DNA of 64,000 nt from an uncultured Agathobacter sp. (GCA_934365945.1 CAKRNE010000011.1:1-64000); one strand, 5' to 3'. Positions 17,603 to 24,966 are shown, numbered from the stretch's first letter. Numbers and translations: made by a program. The notes: a model not told the origin generated them from the letters alone.

Positions 17603-19333
17603 ATGAGCCCGAAAAAATACAGTTTATTATACCCGGATATAAATGCACAATACCGGACCTTGAGTGATGTGACTATGCATGATCTGGGAATGGATCAAAT
17701 CTGCAAAAAGCTGTCAGCAAAGGAGCATGAGCAGAACTACATCCAAAACGTGATGGCGCGTATGTATGCAGATCCGGCGGTGACACAGTACCGTTGTGAT
17801 ATTTTCGAGGATGTCCTCCGACAGAAGAAAATGCGTGATGACCTTATGGAAATACTCGGGCGTATCAGCTTTCTGAGAGATTACGGCAGCTTTAACCGGG
17901 AATATGATGAGAGTGCCGGCATCTGGGATCTTTTACATAGGCTGGACGAGCTTAATGATTATATCAAGTGTGTGGATGCACTTCACACCTGTCTGGCAGC
18001 TTCGGACATTCATTCCGCAGGCTTTCTTGGCTTAAAAGCCTATGTGGAGAAAATTTATGCGGACAACGGATTTGCAGAACTGAAAAAAGATATCTCAGAA
18101 CTGAAAACGGACACTTCACAGCTTAAGAGCATTACGGTAGGCATTAACTTAAATGACCGCTTTGAAGCGGACGGAATCGGTCTGATATCTGTAAACAGCA
18201 AATATTTTACCAAGTCCGGAATCCTGAGCAATTTTTATGACCATATTGCATCAAAGGATCGGATCAATGAGGATACCATATGGAAGAAGAATTTCAAAGT
18301 TCAGCCCTTTGATGTGAATGCAGATGCGGTGATTAACGCTCCGATGCAGAAACTGATGGATACAGCCGTTATGCGGTCAGAAAGCCGGGGTGGCATTGTG
18401 AAGCTTCCAGAGGGAGATCAGGCAAAGGATGTGACTCGTTATACAGACCGAATCGTCAATCATATGATTTCCCATATGGTGAAAAGAGTCAGGGAAGTAT
18501 TGAACAAATATGTTTCCATTACAATTACCGACATGACAGACTTGATTCCGGAGCTGCTCTACTATATCAAATGGGCCGAGTACATCCAAAAATTGCAGGA
18601 ACAGGGATTTAGCTTTGCAAAAGCTTCTGTATATAAAGAGGGAGAAAATGCATCTGATCTGTACATGATGCAGGCGCGCGGAATCTACAATTTAAAGCTT
18701 GCTGTTTTTGAGACAGAGGAGTCCGGAAATATCGTACCGAATGACATGGATTTCGACCGGGATAGGAGAGTGTATATCTTAACAGGTGCCAACCGAGGCG
18801 GAAAGACGACAATTACACAGGCTGTAGGGCAGTTGTTTGTGTTGGCGCAGGGAGGCATATATATTCCGGGAAAGGTATTTGCATTTTCCACTGTTACCGG
18901 TATTTACACCCATTTCCCGGCAGATGAGGACAAGACATTGGATTTAGGAAGGCTTGGGGAAGAATGTAAGCGTTTTAAGGCAATCTATGAGGAGGCAGAT
19001 GACAGGAGTCTGCTTTTGATGAATGAATCCTTTTCTACCACTTCGTTTGAAGAGGGATACTACATTGCAAAGGACAGTGTAAGGGCAATTTTACATAAGG
19101 GAATGCGGACCATTTATAATACACATATGCATAAGCTGGCATTTGATGTGGATGAAATGAATGAAGAGCAGCAAAAGGCAGAGCGAACAGAGGGGAAAGC
19201 ATTTTCCATGATCGTGCACATGAAGGGGACAGAGCGCTCCTATCAGGTTGAAGTGGCGCCTCCGGAGGGAAAATCCTATGCAAGCGAGATTGCACAGAAG
19301 TATGGTGTTACTTATGAGATGCTGGTGAAATAA
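17603..19333 (+). CDS. MutS-related ATPase
   Basis: A 576-residue protein with the MutS core (domain III-like helices, then domain V ATPase) but no N-terminal mismatch-binding domain. Walker A reads TGANRGGKTT (MutS: GPNxGGKS/T). The Walker B position reads LLLMNESFSTTSFEEG, with Asn where MutS has Asp. The D-loop/Walker-B follow-on TTSFEEG and the signature NTHMHKLA are present. It lacks the Smr endonuclease of MutS2. Proteins of this kind are of unknown function; DNA-junction or recombination roles are plausible. ATG at 17603 follows GAGAGGACAAGCTT; an in-frame TTG at 17570 is less likely. First gene between the two tRNA-Leu copies. Confidence 0.8.
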   Translation: MSPKKYSLLYPDINAQYRTLSDVTMHDLGMDQICKKLSAKEHEQNYIQNVMARMYADPAVTQYRCDIFEDVLRQKKMRDDLMEILGRISFLRDYGSFNREYDESAGIWDLLHRLDELNDYIKCVDALHTCLAASDIHSAGFLGLKAYVEKIYADNGFAELKKDISELKTDTSQLKSITVGINLNDRFEADGIGLISVNSKYFTKSGILSNFYDHIASKDRINEDTIWKKNFKVQPFDVNADAVINAPMQKLMDTAVMRSESRGGIVKLPEGDQAKDVTRYTDRIVNHMISHMVKRVREVLNKYVSITITDMTDLIPELLYYIKWAEYIQKLQEQGFSFAKASVYKEGENASDLYMMQARGIYNLKLAVFETEESGNIVPNDMDFDRDRRVYILTGANRGGKTTITQAVGQLFVLAQGGIYIPGKVFAFSTVTGIYTHFPADEDKTLDLGRLGEECKRFKAIYEEADDRSLLLMNESFSTTSFEEGYYIAKDSVRAILHKGMRTIYNTHMHKLAFDVDEMNEEQQKAERTEGKAFSMIVHMKGTERSYQVEVAPPEGKSYASEIAQKYGVTYEMLVK

Positions 19334-19469
19334 GAAAATAGATATGGCATTTCAAACAAGAACAGATTTAAAAATGCAATGAAATGTAATATAATACATT
19401 AAAATACACCAAAAGATTTAAAGTAAGAAACCTTTGGAGAAAGGTAGCTCAAAGAAGGAGAAGAAGTAT

Positions 19470-20087
19470 ATGTTAGATAATAAAGGATTTGATTTGTGGG
19501 CAGATGGATATGACAAAACAGTTGGAGTTTCAGATGAAGAAAATTGTTATCCGTTTGCCGGTTATAAAGAAATACTTGGAATGATTTATAAGAAGGTTCT
19601 TGAAAGAGAAAAACCAACGATTCTTGATATAGGTTTCGGCACAGGAACGCTCACCACAAAATTATATGAAAAAGAGTGTGAAATTTACGGACAGGATTTT
19701 TCGGAAAGAATGATAGAGTTAGCTCAAAAGAAAATGCCAGATGCACATTTATATCGGGGCGATTTTTCCGAAGGGCTTGTAGAAGCACTTTTACAGCATA
19801 CATATGATTTTATTATTGCAACGTATTCCTTACATCACCTGACAGATGATGCGAAAATTCAATTTATTCAATTATTAAAAACATTATTAAAAGAGGGTGG
19901 TTGCATTCTGATCGGAGATGTAGCATTTCAAACAAGATCAGATTTAGAAAAATGTCATGAGGAAAACAAGGATGGATGGGATGAGGATGAAATCTATTTT
20001 GTGGTAGATGAGTTAAGGAAAGCATTTCCTGAATTGGAATTTACTCAGGTATCTTATTGTGCAGGGTTACTGGTGATAAAGAAGTAA
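19470..20087 (+). CDS. Class I SAM-dependent methyltransferase
   Basis: A 205-residue soluble methyltransferase. Motif I is ILDIGFGTGTLTTKL near residue 51, the acidic tip of strand 2 is in IYGQDFSERMI, and motif IV is FIIATYSLHHL near 116, with a LLKEGGCILIGD strand. The substrate is not predictable; small-molecule methyltransferases (UbiE/YrrT-like) look like this. ATG at 19470 follows AAGGAGAAGAAGTAT; an upstream in-frame TTG is unlikely. Pieces of a second copy of this gene lie at 22006-22240, showing past tandem duplication. AT-rich compared with the housekeeping genes. Confidence 0.8.
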   Translation: MLDNKGFDLWADGYDKTVGVSDEENCYPFAGYKEILGMIYKKVLEREKPTILDIGFGTGTLTTKLYEKECEIYGQDFSERMIELAQKKMPDAHLYRGDFSEGLVEALLQHTYDFIIATYSLHHLTDDAKIQFIQLLKTLLKEGGCILIGDVAFQTRSDLEKCHEENKDGWDEDEIYFVVDELRKAFPELEFTQVSYCAGLLVIKK

Positions 20088-20145
20088 ATACAAACTTGCA
20101 AGACAGTGTTCTTTTTGAACATTTGAAATAAAAACAGGGGTTAGT

Positions 20146-20292
20146 ATGCAGTTTAATGTAGAACTTTCAGAGTTGGCAGAAAAGCAATATGATAAATAAG
20201 TTTTGCAAAGTATAGATATTTATTGGTTTATAGAGTGACTGGAAGTAGGGTCATCATAGAAGGTATATATCATGAATTACAAGATTATGAAA
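20146..20292 (+). pseudogene. Remnant of a ParE/RelE-type toxin gene
   Basis: An ATG after AGGGGTTAGT opens MQFNVELSELAEKQYDK and then stops. About 50 bases on, another frame reads ...YLLVYRVTGSRVIIEGIYHELQDYENSIM and then stops. These resemble the N-terminal helix and the C-terminal strands of ParE/RelE-family toxins; the middle (about 40-50 residues) is missing. Read as an internally deleted, frame-broken toxin gene. No antitoxin reading frame lies beside it. Confidence 0.45.
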
Positions 20293-20314
20293 ATTCAATC
20301 ATGTAAATTAGGGA

Positions 20315-20345
20315 GGACAGTGTTAAGAGGACACTGTCCTTTTTG
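20315..20345 (+). terminator. Terminator after toxin remnant
   Basis: GGACAGTGT, seven-base loop, ACACTGTCC, then TTTTT. A typical Rho-independent terminator. Positions 20346-20455 hold no gene that I can recognise. Confidence 0.8.
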
Positions 20346-20455
20346 TATTATCTACACTATCGCTAATCCTATATCAAAATCCTTGGCTATTCCCACCACT
20401 GACACCACATTTTTCCAGTGTTATTGTATTAAATGTAAGGAGGACATGAATTGTG

Positions 20456-20484
20456 TTGACACCCTATGATATAGGGCATAATAT
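20456..20484 (+). promoter_or_regulatory. Orphan promoter with palindrome in its spacer
   Basis: TTGACA (20456-20461) and TAATAT (20479-20484) lie 17 bases apart. The spacer holds CCCTAT-GAT-ATAGGG, a perfect palindrome that a dimeric repressor would occupy. A near-identical segment (two differences over about 38 bases) drives the toxin-antitoxin remnant at 22268. Here no matching gene follows, only the PadR promoter region. Confidence 0.7.
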
Positions 20485-20514
20485 GCAAAACTTAAAATGC
20501 AAAGGATAAACTTG

Positions 20515-20570
20515 TTGACATAATGTGTGATACACAGTATACTATGTTAAACACATAGTGTGCGACACAC
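20515..20570 (+). promoter_or_regulatory. Promoter and operators of the padR unit
   Basis: TTGACA (20515-20520), 17-base spacer, TATACT (20538-20543). Three inverted repeats overlap and follow it: TGTGT-GAT-ACACA (20524-20536, inside the spacer), ACTATGT-TAAAC-ACATAGT (20541-20559) and GTGTG-CGA-CACAC (20558-20570). The first and third are also direct repeats of each other. This fits autoregulation by the PadR repressor encoded just downstream. Confidence 0.7.
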
Positions 20571-20628
20571 AATACAGTGCAATAAACACAGTGAATTTAA
20601 ATAAAGGATACTGAAGGGAGGAGATTTG

Positions 20629-20964
20629 ATGAATTGTGATGAAATTGTTTCAGGATTAATTTTAGAATTCAGACGGGGCACACTCATCATGGTAGTGTTA
20701 GCACAGCTAAATAAACCAATGTATGGATATTCATTGGTAAAGGAATTAGAAGGAAAAGGTATTTCGATAGAAGGCAATACATTATATCCTCTACTGAGAA
20801 GACTAGAGAGTCAAGGTCTGCTAAAAAGTGAATGGGAAACTGAGGCAACGAAGCCAAGAAAATATTATATCATCACAGAAGATGGGAAGCTGGTTTATAA
20901 AAAAATTAAAGAACACTGGAAAAAATTTTCACAGTCAATCAATGTTTTAATGGAGGAAGAATAA
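20629..20964 (+). CDS. PadR family transcriptional regulator
   Basis: A 111-residue winged-helix repressor: FRRGTLIMVVLAQLNKPMYGYSLVKELE and GNTLYPLLRRLESQGLLKSEWE are the PadR recognition-helix and wing segments. ATG at 20629 follows GAAGGGAGGAG; it is preferred over the overlapping TTG at 20626. It abuts the next gene (TAA at 20962-20964, ATG at 20965). It likely binds the inverted repeats in its own promoter and controls the membrane protein downstream, as PadR-HAAS pairs commonly do (family knowledge). Confidence 0.9.
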   Translation: MNCDEIVSGLILEFRRGTLIMVVLAQLNKPMYGYSLVKELEGKGISIEGNTLYPLLRRLESQGLLKSEWETEATKPRKYYIITEDGKLVYKKIKEHWKKFSQSINVLMEEE

Positions 20965-21957
20965 ATGGTAAAAAATGATTTGATCGACAGATACATTTAT
21001 GCAGTTACAAAACATATGAAATCCGCCATGAAAAAAGACGTGGCGGCGGAATTAGAGACGATCATACAAGATATGTTGGAGGAACGATGTGAGGATGTTA
21101 CTCCAACGGAGCGTGATATCAAAGTTGTTCTAACGGAACTGGGAACCCCGAATGAGTTAGCTTCGAAATATAAAGGTGAAACACAGGATTGTTTGATTGG
21201 ACAGCCGTATTACAGTTTATATGTGTATGTATTGAAAATTGTGACAGCGTGCATCAGTGGAGGAATGTTACTTGCTCAAATCATGGCAGCATTAACATCG
21301 CACACAATCTGGTATACAGCTATCTATAGAACCATCGGTGGGATTTTTGGCGGTATATTGACAGGCTTTGCATTTGTGACATTATTATTTGCATTCTTTT
21401 ATAAAAAAGGAATTAAGGTGGATGGGTTAAATGATGGAATAGATAATTTGCCTCCTGTTCCACAAAAGTCTAATAGGATTTCAAAAGTAGATGCGATTGT
21501 AGGAATTGTTTTTTCGGTTATCTTCACTCTTGTATTTCTTGTATGCCCGCAGATTTTATGCATTGCATTTGTAAAAAATGGGGTAGGTGTGCATGAACCA
21601 CTTTTTAATCTAGAATATATCAGACAAACATGGTATTTCATTCTTGCATTTGGAATTTTGGGTGTTACAAGGGACAGTGTGAGACTTATTGATGGCAGTT
21701 ATACCAAAAGGGTGATGCTTGTTACCATTATCACCAATATTATTGATGGAGCATTAACAAGCATTTGGCTGTTAAATGATAGGATTATGAATAGTGGATT
21801 TTTTGATGGTATTGAGCAGTTATTTGGAACGGATGCAGCAGTTATTTCACATGTTTTTATACACTTTAATAAGGTATTTCTCTCAATCATCATTTTGGCA
21901 TTAACAATTAATTGCATTGAGACAGTCGTGAAAGCAGTAAAATACAGTCGACAATAA
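20965..21957 (+). CDS. HAAS-domain (permease prefix) multi-helix membrane protein
   Basis: 330 residues. Residues 1-70 form the HAAS/DUF1700-type helical domain (DRYIYAVTKHMKSAMKKDV...LGTPNELASKYKG), typically encoded next to PadR regulators. After it come about six hydrophobic helices (about 87-110, 115-145, 175-200, 215-235, 250-270, 290-315). No catalytic motif is visible. Directly coupled to padR; it probably senses or responds to membrane stress or a membrane-active compound, which is inference. Confidence 0.75.
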   Translation: MVKNDLIDRYIYAVTKHMKSAMKKDVAAELETIIQDMLEERCEDVTPTERDIKVVLTELGTPNELASKYKGETQDCLIGQPYYSLYVYVLKIVTACISGGMLLAQIMAALTSHTIWYTAIYRTIGGIFGGILTGFAFVTLLFAFFYKKGIKVDGLNDGIDNLPPVPQKSNRISKVDAIVGIVFSVIFTLVFLVCPQILCIAFVKNGVGVHEPLFNLEYIRQTWYFILAFGILGVTRDSVRLIDGSYTKRVMLVTIITNIIDGALTSIWLLNDRIMNSGFFDGIEQLFGTDAAVISHVFIHFNKVFLSIIILALTINCIETVVKAVKYSRQ

Positions 21958-22005
21958 AATAATTTTAGATGAATCAATCTCCATTTACACAAATGCTACA
22001 ATGCA

Positions 22006-22240
22006 TATGATTTTATTATTGCAACGTATTCCTTACATCACTTGACAGATGATGCAAAAATTCAATTTATTCAATTTTTAAAAACATTATTAAAAGAGGG
22101 GGGTGTATTCTGATCGGAGATGAAGCATTTCAAACAAGCTCAGATTTAGAAAAATGTCATATCCATAGACTTTTTGAGGAGTTTGGTTTTGATGGGATTT
22201 TTGGAAGAAGTATATGTTAGACAATAAAGAAAATTGATAA
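22006..22240 (+). pseudogene. Fragments of a duplicated methyltransferase gene
   Basis: Positions 22006-22160 nearly repeat 19796-19957, encoding the YDFIIATYSLHHLTDDAK to SDLEKCH part of the methyltransferase, with a frameshift after AAAGAGGGG. At about 22205-22235 the ribosome binding site and first codons of the same gene reappear (AGAAGTATATGTTAGA, MLDNKEN then stop). So the tail of one copy is followed by the head of another, both dead. Positions 21958-22005 and 22241-22260 hold nothing recognisable. Confidence 0.75.
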
Positions 22241-22267
22241 AATTATGTTTTATAAAGATGAATTGTG

Positions 22268-22296
22268 TTGACACCCTATAATATAGGGCGTAATAT
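22268..22296 (+). promoter_or_regulatory. Toxin-antitoxin promoter with palindromic operator in spacer
   Basis: TTGACA (22268-22273) and TAATAT (22291-22296), 17 bases apart, with the spacer built on CCCTAT-AAT-ATAGGG. It lies 28 bases before the truncated toxin. The HTH antitoxin encoded downstream is the natural candidate to bind it. The copy at 20456 is almost identical. Confidence 0.75.
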
Positions 22297-22323
22297 AGTT
22301 AAAAAGAGAAGGGAAAATTACAA

Positions 22324-22518
22324 ATGACAAGAACTTTTATAGAGGTTCCGTTGTTTTCAAAAAGATGGAAAGAGATTGGATTAGGTGAGGATGAATTACG
22401 AGCGCTTCAGATAATGTTACTTAAAGATCCTGTGTCAGGACCTATAATGGAAGAAAAAAGCGTTTTAAAGAAATTAGTTAAATCGTTGAGAGAGGAAGCT
22501 GCTAAAAATAGGAGGTGA
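22324..22518 (+). pseudogene. Internally deleted RelE/HigB-like toxin, 64 residues
   Basis: The first 40 residues (MTRTFIEVPLFSKRWKEIGL..LQIMLLKDPVSGP) and the last 17 (LKKLVKSLREEAAKNRR) match what I know of RelE/HigB-like toxins of about 105-110 residues. The intervening core, which in relatives carries the beta-sheet and basic active-site residues, is missing, yet the reading frame is kept. Ribosome binding site GAGAAGGGAAAA. It is probably inactive as an RNase; the remaining protein could still bind antitoxin. The next start is six bases past its stop. Confidence 0.65.
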
Positions 22519-22523
22519 TTTCT

Positions 22524-22829
22524 ATGAGTTCATTATTTGAGGATTTAAAAGAAGGACTCGAGGAAGCTATAGCTTATGAGAAAGGATATGGAGCGGGTAG
22601 AGTAAAAACATATATGATTTTGCCGGTCAAAGAGTATAGTGGAAAAGAAATACGTGATATTAGGACAAAGGCGGGGATGACTCAAAGTGTATTTGCTTCA
22701 TATATGGGAGTTTCAATTAAAACAGTGGAAGCATGGGAAGGTGGTAGAACTCATCCGACAGGACCGGTGTTCAGGCTTTTAGATATTCTTTCTAAAAGCG
22801 AAGAAATGGAATATATTGTTGCTAAATGA
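22524..22829 (+). CDS. XRE-type HTH antitoxin (HigA/NadS-like)
   Basis: 101 residues. The C-terminal half is an XRE helix-turn-helix (IRDIRTKAGMTQSVFASYMGVSIKTVEAWEGG), and the N-terminal half is a helical segment that in relatives contacts the toxin. ATG at 22524 follows GGAGG with eight bases spacing; the in-frame GTG at 22515 overlaps the binding site and is rejected. The gene appears intact although its toxin is not. It probably represses the palindromic promoter at 22268 and perhaps the orphan copy at 20456. Confidence 0.85.
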   Translation: MSSLFEDLKEGLEEAIAYEKGYGAGRVKTYMILPVKEYSGKEIRDIRTKAGMTQSVFASYMGVSIKTVEAWEGGRTHPTGPVFRLLDILSKSEEMEYIVAK

Positions 22830-22876
22830 GCATAGAAATGGGCAGTAGATTATCAGTCCATTATATTTAGTTGGAA

Positions 22877-23404
22877 ATGAGAAACAGAATGAGAAAAATA
22901 GTAGCAGCTACAGAAGAAAATAAAGAAGAAATTTTAAAATTGTATAAGATACAGCTCGGCAGGGAGTTTTGTCCATGGGACGATTCTTATCCGGGAATGA
23001 AGGAAATTGAGTTTGATCTTGGCAGAGAAGCCTTGTTTGTAATGATTGAAGGGCAGGAGAATAATACGGATGCCGGAAGCAAAGAGGACAGGATTATCGC
23101 TGCGATTTCAATTGATGATGATCCGCAGGTGGAGAAGCTTGATTGCTGGAGCAGCAGATTGGCACCTGGGGCTGAGCTTTCAAGACTTGCGGTTCATCCG
23201 GATTTTCAGAATCAAAAAATCGCCAGACAAATGCTGGCATTTGGGATGGAAGAGCTTAGTAGGAGAGGGTACAAGAGTGTGCATTTTTTAGTCAACAAGC
23301 TCAATGTGAAGGCTCTGCGCTCGTATGCAGTGTTTGGATTTGAGACAGTGGGGGAATGCAGCCTGTTTGGGCAGCCGTTTTTGTGCTATGAAAAGAGTTT
23401 GTAA
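22877..23404 (+). CDS. GNAT family N-acetyltransferase
   Basis: A 175-residue acetyl-CoA-dependent transferase. The core motif SRLAVHPDFQNQKIARQMLAFGMEEL (about 111-136) provides the pyrophosphate-binding Q/R-x-x-G/A segment, here QNQKIA rather than the usual R/Q-x-x-G-x-G/A. VHFLVNKLNVKALRSYAVFGFETVGEC is the C-terminal strand and helix. The start is uncertain: ATGs at 22877 and 22889 are in frame and neither has a strong ribosome binding site. Substrate unknown. Last gene before tRNA-Leu copy 2. Confidence 0.78.
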   Translation: MRNRMRKIVAATEENKEEILKLYKIQLGREFCPWDDSYPGMKEIEFDLGREALFVMIEGQENNTDAGSKEDRIIAAISIDDDPQVEKLDCWSSRLAPGAELSRLAVHPDFQNQKIARQMLAFGMEELSRRGYKSVHFLVNKLNVKALRSYAVFGFETVGECSLFGQPFLCYEKSL

Positions 23405-23432
23405 AAAAATATAATTTTTTTGAAAAAAGTGC

Positions 23433-23461
23433 TTGCATTTTTGAAAACAATCTGATATTAT
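23433..23461 (+). promoter_or_regulatory. Promoter of tRNA-Leu copy 2
   Basis: TTGCAT (23433-23438), 17-base spacer, TATTAT (23456-23461). The same leader hairpin as copy 1 follows at 23468-23486 (GTCGC...GCGAC, 19 bases conserved). Confidence 0.75.
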
Positions 23462-23501
23462 ATACAAGTCGCGTGAGACAAGCGACGAAAACAAAATACA
23501 T

Positions 23502-23586
23502 GCGGAAGTGTCGGAACTGGCAGACGAGCAAGACTAAGGATCTTGTGATTATTGCAATCGTGTGGGTTCAAGTCCCATCTTCCGCA
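23502..23586 (+). tRNA. tRNA-Leu(AAG), copy 2
   Basis: An 85-base class II tRNA identical over its full length to the one at 17129. It has its own promoter and a 15-bp terminator hairpin behind it. The two copies are 6,373 bases apart in direct orientation. Confidence 0.9.
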
Positions 23587-23596
23587 TTATAAAACT

Positions 23597-23633
23597 AAAA
23601 AGGGTTAAGCCTTAGGGCTTAGCCCTTTTTAAT
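23597..23633 (+). terminator. Terminator after tRNA-Leu copy 2
   Basis: A 15-bp stem (AAAAAGGGTTAAGCC, TTAG loop, GGCTTAGCCCTTTTT) with one G-U pair. A half-copy (GTAAAAAGGGATTAAGCC) stands after repeat block 1 at 17528, directly behind another copy of the tRNA 3' end. Confidence 0.85.
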
Positions 23634-23651
23634 TTTAGAAGCGGAAGCGGA

Positions 23652-23812
23652 CCTTGCCCCCATGGGTCCAAGGTCTCCGCTTCGCTTCGGTCGTTGCAGA
23701 ACAGACGTCCCCCGGACGTCTTGCAACCCATCTTCCGCATGGCTTCGGTCGTTGTGGGGCAGGAGCACCATGGTTCAAGGTCTCGCCTCCGGCTCGGTCG
23801 GCTCGTGGCATG
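23652..23812. repeat. G+C-rich palindromic repeat block 2
   Basis: The same units as block 1. It has two CCATGG..CAAGGTCT segments (about 23661 and 23769), one AGACGTCC-CCC-GGACGTCT hairpin (23703-23721) and one copy of the tRNA 3' end CCCATCTTCCGC (23727-23738). The last 45 bases match 17289-17332 almost perfectly. It ends 40 bases before the threonine aldolase gene. Confidence 0.85.
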
Positions 23813-23851
23813 GAACAATAAAACAGGGATTAAGAGAGGTAAGTGTATTTT

Positions 23852-24886
23852 ATGATTAGATTTAATAACGATTACAACCGCGGTGCATTTGATTGCATTT
23901 TGAAGGCACTGGCAGATACAAATACAACCAGCTATCCGGGATATGGTGAGGATGAGTGGTGCGATAAGGCTGAGCAGATTATTAAGGGGCTTATTGGCAG
24001 AGATGATTCCATGATTAAATTTATTCCGGGTGCGACGCAGGCCAATTATGTTGTGGTTGCGGCGGCTCTTTCACCGGTGCAGAGTGTGATTGCAGCGGAT
24101 ACGGGGCATATCAATTGCCACGAGGCGGCTTCTATTGAGAATACAGGTCATAAGATTCTTGCGCTTCCTAATACGGATGGTAAAATCAGTGCTGCGCAGA
24201 TTGAGGCGTGTGCCGCAGAGTATTATGACAATGCAAAGCCTGAGTATCTGACGGAGCCAAAGATGGTTTATATTTCATTTCCGACGGAGCAGGGTACTCT
24301 TTATACGAAAAGAGAGCTTTGCGATATCAGTGCTGTCTGCAAGAAATACGGCATGTACCTGTTTGTGGATGGTGCAAGAATGGGCTATGGACTGGGCTCT
24401 GATAAAAATGATCTTACACTCTGTGATTTTGCCAAGCTTTCGGATGTTTTTTATATCGGTGGCACAAAGTGCGGTGCGCTCTTTGGTGAAGCTCTGGTTA
24501 TAAATGCTGATGATATCAAGTATCGTTTTAAGGCTTATATGAAGCAAAACGGTGCAGTACTTGCAAAGGGCTGGCTGATGGGCTTACAGTTTGCCACTAT
24601 GCTTGAGAATGGTGATTATTTTGAAAAGACAAAGCGTGCTGATGAGCTTGCCATGCAGATTAAAGGGGCATTTGAACAGAAGAAGGTGCCGTTTTGGGTT
24701 GAGAGCTTTACAAATCAGCAGTTTGTAATATTGTCGGATGAGCAGAAGAAGACACTTGCCAAGAAGTATTATTTTGAAGAGATGGGAAGAGAGAACGAGG
24801 GCACTGTAGTGCGCTTTTGCACCAGCTGGGCCACAAAACAGGAAGAGGTTGATGCGCTGGTTTTAGATATATCAAAGCTGGTGTAA
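23852..24886 (+). CDS. Low-specificity L-threonine aldolase-type PLP enzyme
   Basis: A fold-type I PLP enzyme of the beta-eliminating lyase family. Threonine aldolases cleave L-Thr/L-allo-Thr to glycine and acetaldehyde (family knowledge). The 344 residues show FIPGATQANYVVVAA, the cofactor-site DTGHINCHEAASIE, LFVDGARMGYGL (Asp and Arg), and the Schiff-base lysine in YIGGTKCGALFGEA near 207. The ATG at 23852 gives the usual MIRFNNDYNRGA start; GTG at 23843, closer to AGAGAGG, would add three residues. Separate from the tRNA region. Confidence 0.85.
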   Translation: MIRFNNDYNRGAFDCILKALADTNTTSYPGYGEDEWCDKAEQIIKGLIGRDDSMIKFIPGATQANYVVVAAALSPVQSVIAADTGHINCHEAASIENTGHKILALPNTDGKISAAQIEACAAEYYDNAKPEYLTEPKMVYISFPTEQGTLYTKRELCDISAVCKKYGMYLFVDGARMGYGLGSDKNDLTLCDFAKLSDVFYIGGTKCGALFGEALVINADDIKYRFKAYMKQNGAVLAKGWLMGLQFATMLENGDYFEKTKRADELAMQIKGAFEQKKVPFWVESFTNQQFVILSDEQKKTLAKKYYFEEMGRENEGTVVRFCTSWATKQEEVDALVLDISKLV

Positions 24887-24926
24887 TAACAAATTTGTAG
24901 TTTTCATAATTTTTTAAAAATTATGC

Positions 24927-24955
24927 TTGCATTCTTCTAAACTTTTTGGTAGAAT
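24927..24955 (+). promoter_or_regulatory. Promoter of tRNA-Leu(CAG)
   Basis: TTGCAT (24927-24932), 17-base spacer, TAGAAT (24950-24955), twelve bases before the tRNA. Confidence 0.8.
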
Positions 24956-24966
24956 AATGCTTGTTC

